A DNA stretch of 17,028 nucleotides from JAMCXS01 sp964459065 (lineage in GTDB: Bacteria; Acidobacteriota; Terriglobia; UBA7540). Positions 1 to 7,395 of the stretch are shown here, piece after piece. The position numbers were made by a program, and so were the translations under genes. The notes beneath the pieces are model-generated. The model was not told the DNA's origin and did not search any database. It saw only the letters and a list, made by a program, of their open reading frames with translations. The stretch covers positions 1-17,028 of the forward strand of contig CAYWMN010000060.1 in the NCBI GenBank assembly GCA_964459065.1. Direction: 5' to 3'. The stretch's first letter is position 1; the number at the start of each line of letters is the position of its first letter.

Positions 1-324
1 CCCCAAACCCTTTACCGGCGGGAACTGTATGTGTCCACGACGGATGCCAAACGGCGCACGGCCCTGGCGGCGGCGGTGCGCGCCAAGGTGGAGCGCCTGC
101 AGGCCGCCTATCCCGGCGTGGCCGTTGAAAATGCCGGCGACGAGCTGCTCATCACCATTCCCGACCGCTACCGCGTGGGCCACGAGGCGCACTTCGCCAT
201 GGTGGTGGAACATTTCATCAAGTATATGAAGTCACCGAAATCGATGCCGGCCTGGGAGCAGCCCAATATGCTGGCCAAATATTATGTAACCACGAAGGGC
301 ACCGAAATGGCCCATACCCCATAG
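1..324 (+). CDS. Gfo/Idh/MocA-family oxidoreductase, C-terminal fragment (5' end outside window)
   Basis: The frame is open from base 1 to the stop at 322-324, so this is the last 107 residues of a longer gene; the GTG at 31 is internal rather than a real start. The fragment carries GHEAHF (fragment residues 60-65) and WEQPNMLAKYYVTTKG (85-100). I recognise these as hallmarks of the C-terminal domain found on one group of putative NAD(P)-dependent Gfo/Idh/MocA oxidoreductases (Pfam Oxidoreduct_C type). The N-terminal Rossmann domain should lie to the left and cannot be checked here. Such enzymes oxidise or reduce sugars, inositols or sugar acids in the cytoplasm. It is followed closely by genes for exported glycan enzymes on the same strand, which suggests a role in processing the imported sugar. 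Family call is good; substrate unknown. Confidence 0.8.
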   Translation, partial: PQTLYRRELYVSTTDAKRRTALAAAVRAKVERLQAAYPGVAVENAGDELLITIPDRYRVGHEAHFAMVVEHFIKYMKSPKSMPAWEQPNMLAKYYVTTKGTEMAHTP

Positions 325-367
325 CCCCGGATGCCGCGCCCGGCCGTCGCCGGCGATCCTGACAACG

Positions 368-661
368 TTGGTGGTCTCCTGGAAAGTCGCAACCTGGTTC
401 AAGGCGGGCCGGGCCACCATCCGGAACGTCTCCTTTTGGCTGCTGTGGTCGATTCTAGTTTTGACTTACCTGCTGATTTTTGTTAATCATACTCTGCTGC
501 ATCCGTCCGCCCAGGCGATGGCGAACGCCGGCGGCTGGTGGACGTACACGGCGCGGGGATGGGGCTCCGGCAGCATCGTCGAGGCGTTTTTTACAATTGC
601 CGGCATTTTATTAACATGGATGATTTACCGAATCTCGAACCTTCCGGATTCTCACGCATAA
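368..661 (+). CDS. Small hypothetical membrane protein with two transmembrane helices
   Basis: I do not recognise this family. The frame encodes up to 97 residues with two hydrophobic stretches, roughly residues 21-41 (FWLLWSILVLTYLLIFVNHT) and 67-86, separated by a Trp/Gly-rich loop containing GGWWTYTARGWGSGS. The short C-terminal tail is polar. The start is uncertain: TTG at 368 and GTG at 371 are adjacent candidates, neither has a clear Shine-Dalgarno, and no ATG lies before residue 51. It sits 43 nt after the Gfo/Idh fragment and 84 nt before the beta-helix gene on the same strand, so it is probably co-transcribed. The coherent two-helix pattern argues for a real gene. A role as a small accessory membrane subunit is only a guess from size and context. 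Confidence 0.6.
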   Translation: MVVSWKVATWFKAGRATIRNVSFWLLWSILVLTYLLIFVNHTLLHPSAQAMANAGGWWTYTARGWGSGSIVEAFFTIAGILLTWMIYRISNLPDSHA

Positions 662-696
662 GCCCTCTCCCAGCCCAACGGTTGAACTGCTTTCGC

Positions 697-714
697 CGGG
701 CGGCTTTCCGCCCG
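697..714 (+). other. GC-rich hairpin between small membrane protein and beta-helix gene
   Basis: A perfect 7-bp inverted repeat (CGGGCGG / CCGCCCG) closes a CTTT tetraloop 36 nt after the preceding stop codon and 32 nt before the next start. It is not followed by a U-run, so it is not a classic intrinsic terminator. It could mark an mRNA processing or stabilising site between the two genes. Confidence 0.4.
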
Positions 715-745
715 CACCAAACATTTCTCTCAAGGACCACGACCG

Positions 746-2161
746 ATGAAACGACGAACCCTTCTAAAGAGTTGGCTTCCCCTGGCGGCTTCCCTGCCGC
801 TGTTTTCACGTCAAGCGTTTCCATCCGCGTTTCCGGGCCAGGCGGCGGCTCCCGATCCGAGTTCGCGTGCCGATGATTTGTTGTACTTGAACCAGCCCAA
901 TCCGCAAGCCGTCCGGGACGTGCGCTCCGGAAACCGGACCACGGCCAACGCCGCGTGGTGGGGTTTTGACCCCGCCGATTCCACGGCAACGCTGCAGGCC
1001 GCTTTCGATTCCGGAGCCGAGACGCTCTTCGTTCCCTTCATGGGAGAACCGTGGATCGTGCGGCCGCTCAAGCTGCGCAGCAACCAAAAGGTCATTTTTG
1101 AGCCCGGCGTGCTGGTCCTGGCAAAGAAGGGTGAATTCATGGGCAAAGGCGACAGCCTTTTCACCGCCCAGGGCGTTTCCAATCTTGTCCTGTGGGGCTA
1201 CGGGGCAACGCTTCGGATGCGCAAGAAGGATTATCAGAATCCGCCCTACCCGAAAGCCGAATGGCGGATGGGCATCGCGCTCCGGGGATGCCAGAACGTG
1301 CGCATTGAAGGATTGCGCACGGAGAGCAGCGGCGGCGACGGCTTTTATATCGATGGCGGCTCGGGCCGGGAGTGGTGTGAGGACATTACCATCCGCCACT
1401 GCGTCGCCGACAATCATCACCGCCAGGGCATCAGCGTCATCAGCGCCGTCAACCTTCTGGTGGAAGACTGCACCTTTTCCAACACGAGCGGCACGGCGCC
1501 CGAATCAGGCATCGACATTGAACCAGACTCCCCCAAGCAGAAGATGGTGAACTGCGTGGTGCGCAATTGCAGGTTTGAAAACAATCGCGGCAACCAGATC
1601 GCGGTTTATCTTCGCCAGTTCAGCAAGGAAACTGCGCCCGTATCGATCCACATTGAAAACTGTGTGGCCCGCATGAACCCGTCGGCCGCGGGCCCGGGAG
1701 GCCAATGCAACGGCTATGCGGCCATGTCGGTTGGCGCGGTGAAGGACGACGGCCCGCAAGGACTGATCGAGTTCCGCAACTGCACCTCGCTGAATTCCTG
1801 CAAGGAAGGCATCCGAATCTACGACAAGTCGGCCAGGTCGGCGCTGGTTCGCCTGGTCAACTGCAGTTGGGCTGATGCCTGGATGGGCGGCCGGGGCAAG
1901 CCGGGAGAACTGGAGGTGCCGATAATCGTCCAGTTGCGCAGGCCGTTTTTGACGGCGGATTACGGCGGGGTGGACTTTGTGGACTGCCACGTTTACGACA
2001 AGGTTGACCGGCCCGCGCTGGCTACGCAGGTTCTGAAGGGAAACTACAACGTGCGCGACCTGCGAGGGAAGATTTTCGTCAAGAACCCCTTCGGCGCTCG
2101 TGAGAGCCTCGGGCCCAGTCCCGGCAACGTCACGGTCAAAGTTATCAACGCAAGGAAATAA
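746..2161 (+). CDS. Exported right-handed parallel beta-helix protein (pectate-lyase-superfamily fold)
   Basis: 471 residues. The N-terminus (KRRTLLK, residues 2-8, then a hydrophobic stretch to about 20) resembles a twin-arginine signal, with likely cleavage in the AFPSAFPGQAAA region, so the protein should fold in the cytoplasm and be exported. Residues about 68-125 (WWGFDPADSTATLQAAFDSG, then VPFMGEPWIV and LKLRSNQKVIFEPGVLVLA) match the opening strand of pectate-lyase-3/GH28-like beta helices. Residues about 178-380 contain repeating short strands with N/C-ladder positions (NVRIEGL, DITIRHCV, NLLVEDCTF, NCVVRNCRF, IHIENCVA, IEFRNCTS, VRLVNCSW), typical of PbH1 coils. The likely role is cleavage or isomerisation of a polysaccharide; I cannot identify catalytic residues or substrate. 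An AAGGA ribosome site lies about 9 nt before the ATG. It neighbours other secreted carbohydrate-active proteins. Confidence 0.85.
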   Translation: MKRRTLLKSWLPLAASLPLFSRQAFPSAFPGQAAAPDPSSRADDLLYLNQPNPQAVRDVRSGNRTTANAAWWGFDPADSTATLQAAFDSGAETLFVPFMGEPWIVRPLKLRSNQKVIFEPGVLVLAKKGEFMGKGDSLFTAQGVSNLVLWGYGATLRMRKKDYQNPPYPKAEWRMGIALRGCQNVRIEGLRTESSGGDGFYIDGGSGREWCEDITIRHCVADNHHRQGISVISAVNLLVEDCTFSNTSGTAPESGIDIEPDSPKQKMVNCVVRNCRFENNRGNQIAVYLRQFSKETAPVSIHIENCVARMNPSAAGPGGQCNGYAAMSVGAVKDDGPQGLIEFRNCTSLNSCKEGIRIYDKSARSALVRLVNCSWADAWMGGRGKPGELEVPIIVQLRRPFLTADYGGVDFVDCHVYDKVDRPALATQVLKGNYNVRDLRGKIFVKNPFGARESLGPSPGNVTVKVINARK

Positions 2162-2266
2162 TACGCCGGCAAGGTGTGAAATTCGGACCGCAGGGCTTGT
2201 ACGCCCAAGGCTGTGCCAGAACGCCGGCGAGGGATGGCATTAAAACATTCTGAAAGGAAACTGATA

Positions 2267-3169
2267 ATGAAGGTGCAATTCGGGACTCATGAAATGGAAG
2301 CAGGCGGCAAGTATTTCAGCGCCGACCTGCGGGAAAGCAACGATATCCTGCACGACGGCGCCGCCCTGCGAGCCCGTCTGGATGAAGATGGATACCTGCT
2401 GATCCGCCAACTGCGCCCGCCAGACGCGGTGCTTGCGGCGCGCCGCCAGATTCTGGAAAAACTCCAGGAGCGCGGCCTGCTCGATCCAGGGTCGGAACTC
2501 ATGGAAGGCAGGGTGAATCCCTCCGCCGCAATCACGCCCACCACCGGCACTCGCGAGCATGAAATTTTCCGGGCGCTCGCGGCCGTCCGCGATTTGCCTC
2601 GCATGCCGGAGGCGATCGGCTTTTTCTCAGACCTGCTGGGCGGCCCCGCGGCGCCTTTCGACTATCAGTGGGTCCGGATCGCCATGCCTGGCAGTGAATC
2701 CGCCATCCATTCCGACGTCGTCTTTATGGGACGCGGCACGCACAATCTTTATACCTGCTGGACTCCGGTGGGCGACGTCACGCTGGACATGGGGCCGGTG
2801 GTTCTTTGTCTGGGCACCCAGCGTTCTGAAGCCCTGCAACCTTATTGGGCGTCCGATGTGGATCGCGACCTGATTGAGGGATGGCTCAGCAAAGATCCGG
2901 TTGAGATCGCCGACCGGTTGGGCGGCCGCTGGGCGACAACCGATTTCCAGGCGGGCGATGTCCTGGTCTTCAGCATTCGCATCCTCCACGCGTCGCTGAC
3001 CAACACTTCGGATAAGGTTCGCCTCAGCACCGACACCCGCTATCAATTGGCTTCGGAACCCTTTGATGAACGCTGGGTCGGTGAATCGCCCAAGGGGCAT
3101 TACAACTTCTGGAAGCCGGGAGTTCAACTTGAAGAAGTTTCCCGGAGCCGCGCGCGTTGGGGAATTTGA
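2267..3169 (+). CDS. Phytanoyl-CoA dioxygenase (PhyH) family Fe(II)/2-oxoglutarate oxygenase
   Basis: 300 residues from the ATG at 2267, which has AAGGA about 9 nt upstream; a GTG at 2213 would add 18 residues of poor quality and is rejected. The iron-binding facial triad is visible: H148-x-D150 (in AIHSDVVF) and H241 (in ILHASLTN). R252, 11 residues after the distal histidine, is the expected 2-oxoglutarate salt-bridge residue, the same spacing as in human PhyH. The DGYLLIRQL segment (41-49) is the usual N-terminal PhyH strand. It is cytoplasmic, with no signal peptide. The family hydroxylates varied small molecules, and bacterial members are common in carbohydrate loci, so a phytanoyl-CoA substrate should not be assumed. 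Family certain; substrate unknown. Confidence 0.92.
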   Translation: MKVQFGTHEMEAGGKYFSADLRESNDILHDGAALRARLDEDGYLLIRQLRPPDAVLAARRQILEKLQERGLLDPGSELMEGRVNPSAAITPTTGTREHEIFRALAAVRDLPRMPEAIGFFSDLLGGPAAPFDYQWVRIAMPGSESAIHSDVVFMGRGTHNLYTCWTPVGDVTLDMGPVVLCLGTQRSEALQPYWASDVDRDLIEGWLSKDPVEIADRLGGRWATTDFQAGDVLVFSIRILHASLTNTSDKVRLSTDTRYQLASEPFDERWVGESPKGHYNFWKPGVQLEEVSRSRARWGI

Positions 3170-3196
3170 GGGATGCGGCAAGCGGCCGCGCAATTA

Positions 3197-3232
3197 AACA
3201 ATAGGATTGTTCGATTCTCCCTTGTAGAATCG
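3197..3232 (+). promoter_or_regulatory. AT-rich double palindrome upstream of the sialidase-like gene
   Basis: Two perfect inverted repeats abut: AACAAT-AGG-ATTGTT (3197-3211) and CGATTCT-CCCTTGT-AGAATCG (3212-3232). They sit in a conspicuously AT-rich patch of an otherwise GC-rich region, 28 nt after the dioxygenase stop codon and 118 nt before the next start. TAGAAT (3225-3230) resembles a -10 hexamer, but I see no matching -35 at normal spacing. This may be an operator or promoter. A weak terminator is an alternative, because TTTCAATTTGTTTTT follows directly. Confidence 0.4.
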
Positions 3233-3283
3233 TTTCAATTTGTTTTTGCCGGCGAGGGTTGGCAACATAATCCCCGGAGCAGT

Positions 3284-3310
3284 CCGGCGCCGAGCAGGGC
3301 GCGGCGCCGG
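3284..3310 (+). other. Strong GC hairpin in the leader of the sialidase-like gene
   Basis: A perfect 9-bp inverted repeat (CCGGCGCCG / CGGCGCCGG) closes a 9-nt loop 40 nt before the start codon at 3351. There is no trailing U-run. Together with the AT-rich palindromes just upstream, it suggests a structured 5' untranslated region or a site that slows transcription or affects mRNA stability. Confidence 0.4.
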
Positions 3311-3350
3311 CACCGGCGGGACGCCAAAAACAAAACGATAGGAAGGCGCG

Positions 3351-4646
3351 ATGGCTCACATGATGAGACACAAGAAATCGAATAAGTCCAATATCTCGGC
3401 CTGCGGGCTTCTACTATTAACCCTGGCTGTTTGCGGGACCGTCATTCCCGGCTACGGACAAGCAACCCAGCAGGGCAGCTCAAGCCCCGTCCGCTGGGAA
3501 GTTCCCTGGCCTCAAAAAGGCAAGCCGGTCTCGGGATATCCCGTCCTTCCGGGAGTCAAGACCTACCCCATCTATCACGCAACCCTGCTGACCGGAGGCT
3601 ACAGCCATCACTCGCAAATTGCTCACTTCCGGGGAACCTTTTTTGCAAGCTGGACCAACCAGGAATGGGATGAGGACGGCCCCGGACAACGCGTGCTCTG
3701 CTCGATTTCCTCCAACGGCAAAACCTGGCGGGCGCCGTTTGTCTGTTTTCCATCCCTCAGCGGGATGAGAAAGCGCGTGCGTTTCGGACGCGTCCTGACG
3801 TCCGAAGCCTGGGTTGTGGTCAACGGGAAAATGTATGCGGTTGCCGGCGTCAATGACAAGCCGGGGCTGACCGACAAGATTGCGGCGGGCTATGAAACCA
3901 CGGTCTCCGGCCAGAAACGTATGCTGGTCGGCGGACGCGTCGGATGTGGGCGCATCGCTCGCTCGGTTTCCACCAATGGAGACCTGGGACCTATCTTCTG
4001 GCTGGTTGACGACCCTCCACCGCCGCTCCCAGACTTCCAGCAATTTCCTGACGCGCGCGATCCTCAATACCGGGAAGTGGCAAGCGCTATCAACAAAATC
4101 CTCGCGAACCCGCTGCACATGCCGGCCTGGGACTTCCTGAATCACACCACCCGAGTCATTGCCGTGGACGGCCACCAAATGTGCGAGCCCAGCGCCTACC
4201 GGCGGCCGGATGGAGTTATTGTCAAGCTCAGCCGCGACTGTGCAAGGCCTCACTCGCGCCGGCTGTACGCGTCGCTCAGCATGAACGGCGGCCGAACCTG
4301 GACCACGCCCGTAAGAACCAACATTCCTGACAGCCCGTCCAAAGCCGTCACGGGCACACTTCCCAACGGTGAAAACTATCTGATCGGCAACCAGGTTCTC
4401 CGTCATGAGCGCGACCCCCTGGTGATCAGCCTCGCGCCCGATGGGAAGGTTTTTAATTGGGCCGCGGCGATTGTTCACGGACATCCACCCCGCCGGTATC
4501 CCGGACATGCGAAGGACTTCGGATTTCAGTATCCTTCGGCCATTGTGGTGGGTCGGGCGTTATGGGTGATCTACTCCATCAACAAGGAAGATGTCTCCAT
4601 CGCGCGAATCCCGTTAAAGGAATTAGGTTCGTCCAAAATTCGCTGA
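3351..4646 (+). CDS. Secreted sialidase-fold (BNR/Asp-box) protein
   Basis: 431 residues from ATG 3351, with GGAAGG 4 nt upstream. Residues 7-37 form a basic then hydrophobic signal peptide (core about 17-33) with a likely cleavage after GYGQA. Two Asp-box-like motifs are visible: SISSNGKTW (118-126) and SLSMNGGRTW (308-317), each before a TxP or RAP strand, as in the six-bladed beta-propeller sialidase fold. HHSQIAHFRGTFFASWTNQ (86-104) and MCEPSAYRRPDGVIV (277-291) look like blade strands typical of exo-sialidase-like proteins in glycan loci. I cannot place a full sialidase arginine triad or the Tyr/Glu pair with confidence, so true sialidase activity is unproven; other glycoside hydrolases and non-catalytic proteins share this fold. 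It lies 91 nt before the Tat-exported GH-like gene. Confidence 0.8.
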   Translation: MAHMMRHKKSNKSNISACGLLLLTLAVCGTVIPGYGQATQQGSSSPVRWEVPWPQKGKPVSGYPVLPGVKTYPIYHATLLTGGYSHHSQIAHFRGTFFASWTNQEWDEDGPGQRVLCSISSNGKTWRAPFVCFPSLSGMRKRVRFGRVLTSEAWVVVNGKMYAVAGVNDKPGLTDKIAAGYETTVSGQKRMLVGGRVGCGRIARSVSTNGDLGPIFWLVDDPPPPLPDFQQFPDARDPQYREVASAINKILANPLHMPAWDFLNHTTRVIAVDGHQMCEPSAYRRPDGVIVKLSRDCARPHSRRLYASLSMNGGRTWTTPVRTNIPDSPSKAVTGTLPNGENYLIGNQVLRHERDPLVISLAPDGKVFNWAAAIVHGHPPRRYPGHAKDFGFQYPSAIVVGRALWVIYSINKEDVSIARIPLKELGSSKIR

Positions 4647-4737
4647 TCGCGCACCGGGCCGGAACTCCTGCTTGCCGTCCAAAAGTCCGGCTCTGCGGTC
4701 TGCGTCCGAAAGGCGCGCACTTCCAAATGAGGCCATG

Positions 4738-7260
4738 ATGAATCGACGAAACTTTCTGAAGGACGGTTTGATGGGGGCCGGATTGCTGGGGGCAACCGGC
4801 GTCACCTCGTTCGGCAAGGAAGCCCCCTCCGCATCATCCCAGGACCAGTCCATCATGGCCGACCCGATTGACCTTCGCAGCGCTGTGGTTGTGGCGCCCA
4901 GCAGCCTTACGGCCCGCGAACGCAAGGCCGTGCAGGTTTTGGTTGAGGAGGTCCAGAAACGAACGGAATTCCGCTGGAAGGTTGTCGACCATCTGAAGCC
5001 GGGCAACCCCGTCGCCGTGGTGGTGGGCTCAGGACAATCGCTAAGACAAATCCGTTCCGAATTGCCCCAGAGCCTGCTCGCGACAACGGGACCGGCAACC
5101 CAGCCGGAGGGCTACCAGCTGCGCACCGCCCCGCGGCCGAATGGCATTCTGGTTCTGGTGGAAGGCGCCGACGAGCGCGGCGTGCTCTTCGGAGTCGGAG
5201 GCCTGTTGCGGGCGCTTCGAATGTCGAAGCGGCGCGTTGTGCTGGCCGGGTCGCTCAATCTGGCCACCGCACCGAAATACCGGCTTCGCGGCCACCAGCT
5301 GGGCTACCGTCCCAAGACCAACGCTTACGACGCCTGGGACGTTCGCCAGTGGGACCAGTACTTCCGCGATCTGGCCGTGTTTGGAACCAACGCCATTGAA
5401 CTGATCCCTCCACACTCGGATGATGAGCCCAACAGCCCTCACTTCCCTCTTCCGCCCCTGCCAATGATGATTGAGATGTCGCGCCACGCAGACGCTTACG
5501 GACTCGACGTCTGGATCTGGTTTCCCGCCATGGCCCGGGACTATTCCAATCCCGCAACCGTCGAGGCGTCCATCCCCATCTGGGCCAAAATCTTCAAGGC
5601 CCTGCCCCGCATCGACGCCATCTTCGTCCCCGGAGGCGACCCGGGCCACACGGCGCCCCAATCCATGATGGCGCTGCTGGAAAAGCAGACGGAAAACCTG
5701 CACCGGTATCATCCTCACGCTGAAATGTGGATGTCGCCCCAGTCGTTTGATGAAGCCTGGATGAAGCAGTTCTTTGAGATCGTCGATCGCCAGCCGAAAT
5801 GGCTTTCCGGAGTTGTCTTCGGGCCTCAGATTCGGTTCGACGTCTCGGTCCTGCGCAAGAGGCTTCCCAAGCGCTACCCCATCCGGCTTTATCCGGACAT
5901 CACGCACAGCACTCAGTGCCAATATCCGGTGCCGGATTGGGACCTCGCCTACGCGCTCACCGAGGGGCGCGAAGTTATCAATCCGCGGCCGCTCGACTAC
6001 GCCGACGTCATTCGCCTTCATGCGCCCTACTCCATCGGGTTCCTTTCTTATTCGGAAGGCTGCAACGACGACGTCAACAAAATGTTGTGGAGCGCGCTTG
6101 GCTGGGATCCGGATCGGCCGATCATCGAGATTCTGCGCGACTATGGCGGCTACTTTATTTCCGACCGTCTTCGCGACGACTTCGCCCAGGGAATCTTAAG
6201 CCTGGAACAGAACTGGAAAGGGCCGCTGCTCTCCAATGCCGGTGTCGAAGTCACGCTCGGCCAGTTCCAGGACATGGAATCGGGCGCCACGCCCGAAGAG
6301 CTGCAAAACTGGCGTTTCCAAATGGCCCTGTACCGCGCCTATTACGACGCTTTTGTACGGCGGCGTCTGATTGCGGAAACGCAGGCTGAAGAGCAGGCGC
6401 TTGGAGTGCTCGGCGAGATTTACCGCATGGGCGTCCGGCCCAATCAAATCGACGTGGGCAGTACGAGCGGAGAGCCCAATAGCGGCATCGAACTCGGCAT
6501 CCTGCTCGATCAGGCGGAAAAATACCTGAACCGTCCGCTCACCCGTCCCCCTGCGCAGGATTTGCGAACTCGCATCCTGGAGCTGGGCGAGGCGCTGTTC
6601 CAAAGCATCCACATGCAACTGGCCGTGGAGCGCTATCAGGCTGAGGCCGTCACGCGGGCCGCGAATCTTGATACGCTGGACGTTCCCCTCAATAACGCTC
6701 AGTGGCTGAAAAAGCAATTTGCGGAAATTCGCAAGCTCACGTCTTATGACGAGCGGTACCAAGCGATCCAGGCGATTCTGCACCGCACCGACCCGGGCCC
6801 CGGCGGTTTCTATGATAATCTGGGTGACCTCGCACACCAGCCGCATCTGGTCCGAGGGCTCGGCTTCAAACGCGACCCGGAATTCCGGCATTCGTCCACG
6901 GTCGGGCGCAGCTACCCCCGGTGGTCCAGAAGGCCGGTGCCCATGGCGTGGAAGTGCTGGGCGGGTTCCCTGTTCGATGCACCGCTCAAAATGCAGTACC
7001 CGGACCTCGATCCCGATGCCCAATATAAAATTCGGGTTGTGTACAGCGGGGATCGTAGTAAAATTCGTCTCGATTGCAATGGGGGTTTCGAAATCCATCC
7101 GCTTATAGAAAAGCCCTGGCCGATTAAACCCCTGGAATTCAACAGCCCGGCGGCCGCCACTCGAGGCGGAAATCTTACGCTTGTCTGGCACCGGGAGTTA
7201 GGCTTGGGCCACAACGGCCGCGGCTGCCAGGTCGCCGAGGTCTGGCTGATCAAAAAGTAA
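4738..7260 (+). CDS. Tat-exported glycoside-hydrolase-like protein (GH20/GH67-type N-terminal domain)
   Basis: 840 residues from ATG 4738, with GAGG 5 nt upstream; ATG 4735 is too close to that site and upstream frame extensions lack one. RRNFLK (3-8) followed by a hydrophobic run to about 22 is a clear twin-arginine signal. Residues about 45-175 have the alternating pattern of the zincin-like domain that precedes GH20, GH67 and GH84 barrels, ending in ADERGVLFGVGGLLRAL (144-160). Residues about 180-460 look like a TIM-barrel core: YRLRGHQLGYRPKTNAYDAW, FGTNAIELIPP, GLDVWIWFPAM, FVPGGDPGH (296-304) and YSEGCNDD (438-445), the last two being acidic-rich candidates for the active site. A helical region follows (about 460-680), then a C-terminal beta-sandwich-like domain (about 690-840) that may bind carbohydrate. 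Exact family and substrate unknown. Confidence 0.75.
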   Translation: MNRRNFLKDGLMGAGLLGATGVTSFGKEAPSASSQDQSIMADPIDLRSAVVVAPSSLTARERKAVQVLVEEVQKRTEFRWKVVDHLKPGNPVAVVVGSGQSLRQIRSELPQSLLATTGPATQPEGYQLRTAPRPNGILVLVEGADERGVLFGVGGLLRALRMSKRRVVLAGSLNLATAPKYRLRGHQLGYRPKTNAYDAWDVRQWDQYFRDLAVFGTNAIELIPPHSDDEPNSPHFPLPPLPMMIEMSRHADAYGLDVWIWFPAMARDYSNPATVEASIPIWAKIFKALPRIDAIFVPGGDPGHTAPQSMMALLEKQTENLHRYHPHAEMWMSPQSFDEAWMKQFFEIVDRQPKWLSGVVFGPQIRFDVSVLRKRLPKRYPIRLYPDITHSTQCQYPVPDWDLAYALTEGREVINPRPLDYADVIRLHAPYSIGFLSYSEGCNDDVNKMLWSALGWDPDRPIIEILRDYGGYFISDRLRDDFAQGILSLEQNWKGPLLSNAGVEVTLGQFQDMESGATPEELQNWRFQMALYRAYYDAFVRRRLIAETQAEEQALGVLGEIYRMGVRPNQIDVGSTSGEPNSGIELGILLDQAEKYLNRPLTRPPAQDLRTRILELGEALFQSIHMQLAVERYQAEAVTRAANLDTLDVPLNNAQWLKKQFAEIRKLTSYDERYQAIQAILHRTDPGPGGFYDNLGDLAHQPHLVRGLGFKRDPEFRHSSTVGRSYPRWSRRPVPMAWKCWAGSLFDAPLKMQYPDLDPDAQYKIRVVYSGDRSKIRLDCNGGFEIHPLIEKPWPIKPLEFNSPAAATRGGNLTLVWHRELGLGHNGRGCQVAEVWLIKK

Positions 7261-7395
7261 CCTGGATAAAACCGATTCACCCGGCTTCCGGTAAACAGGA
7301 AAGTCCGAAAGCGGGTACGGAAGCATGGAGGAATGGAATCGGGTTGCGTTAACCTCCTCGCCGCAGCCTGCTCCGATAACAAACTGGATATCTCA

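Noticed and set aside
3480..4508. A 342-codon open frame on the - strand opposite the sialidase-like gene
   Set aside because: There is no recognisable motif or signal, and the sense-strand gene has a signal peptide, Asp boxes and a ribosome site.
7333..7395. Longer N-terminus for the anion-type MFS transporter
   Set aside because: GGAGGA abuts the ATG at 7333 with no spacer, and the extra 21 residues are polar and unlike family N-termini. It cannot be fully excluded.
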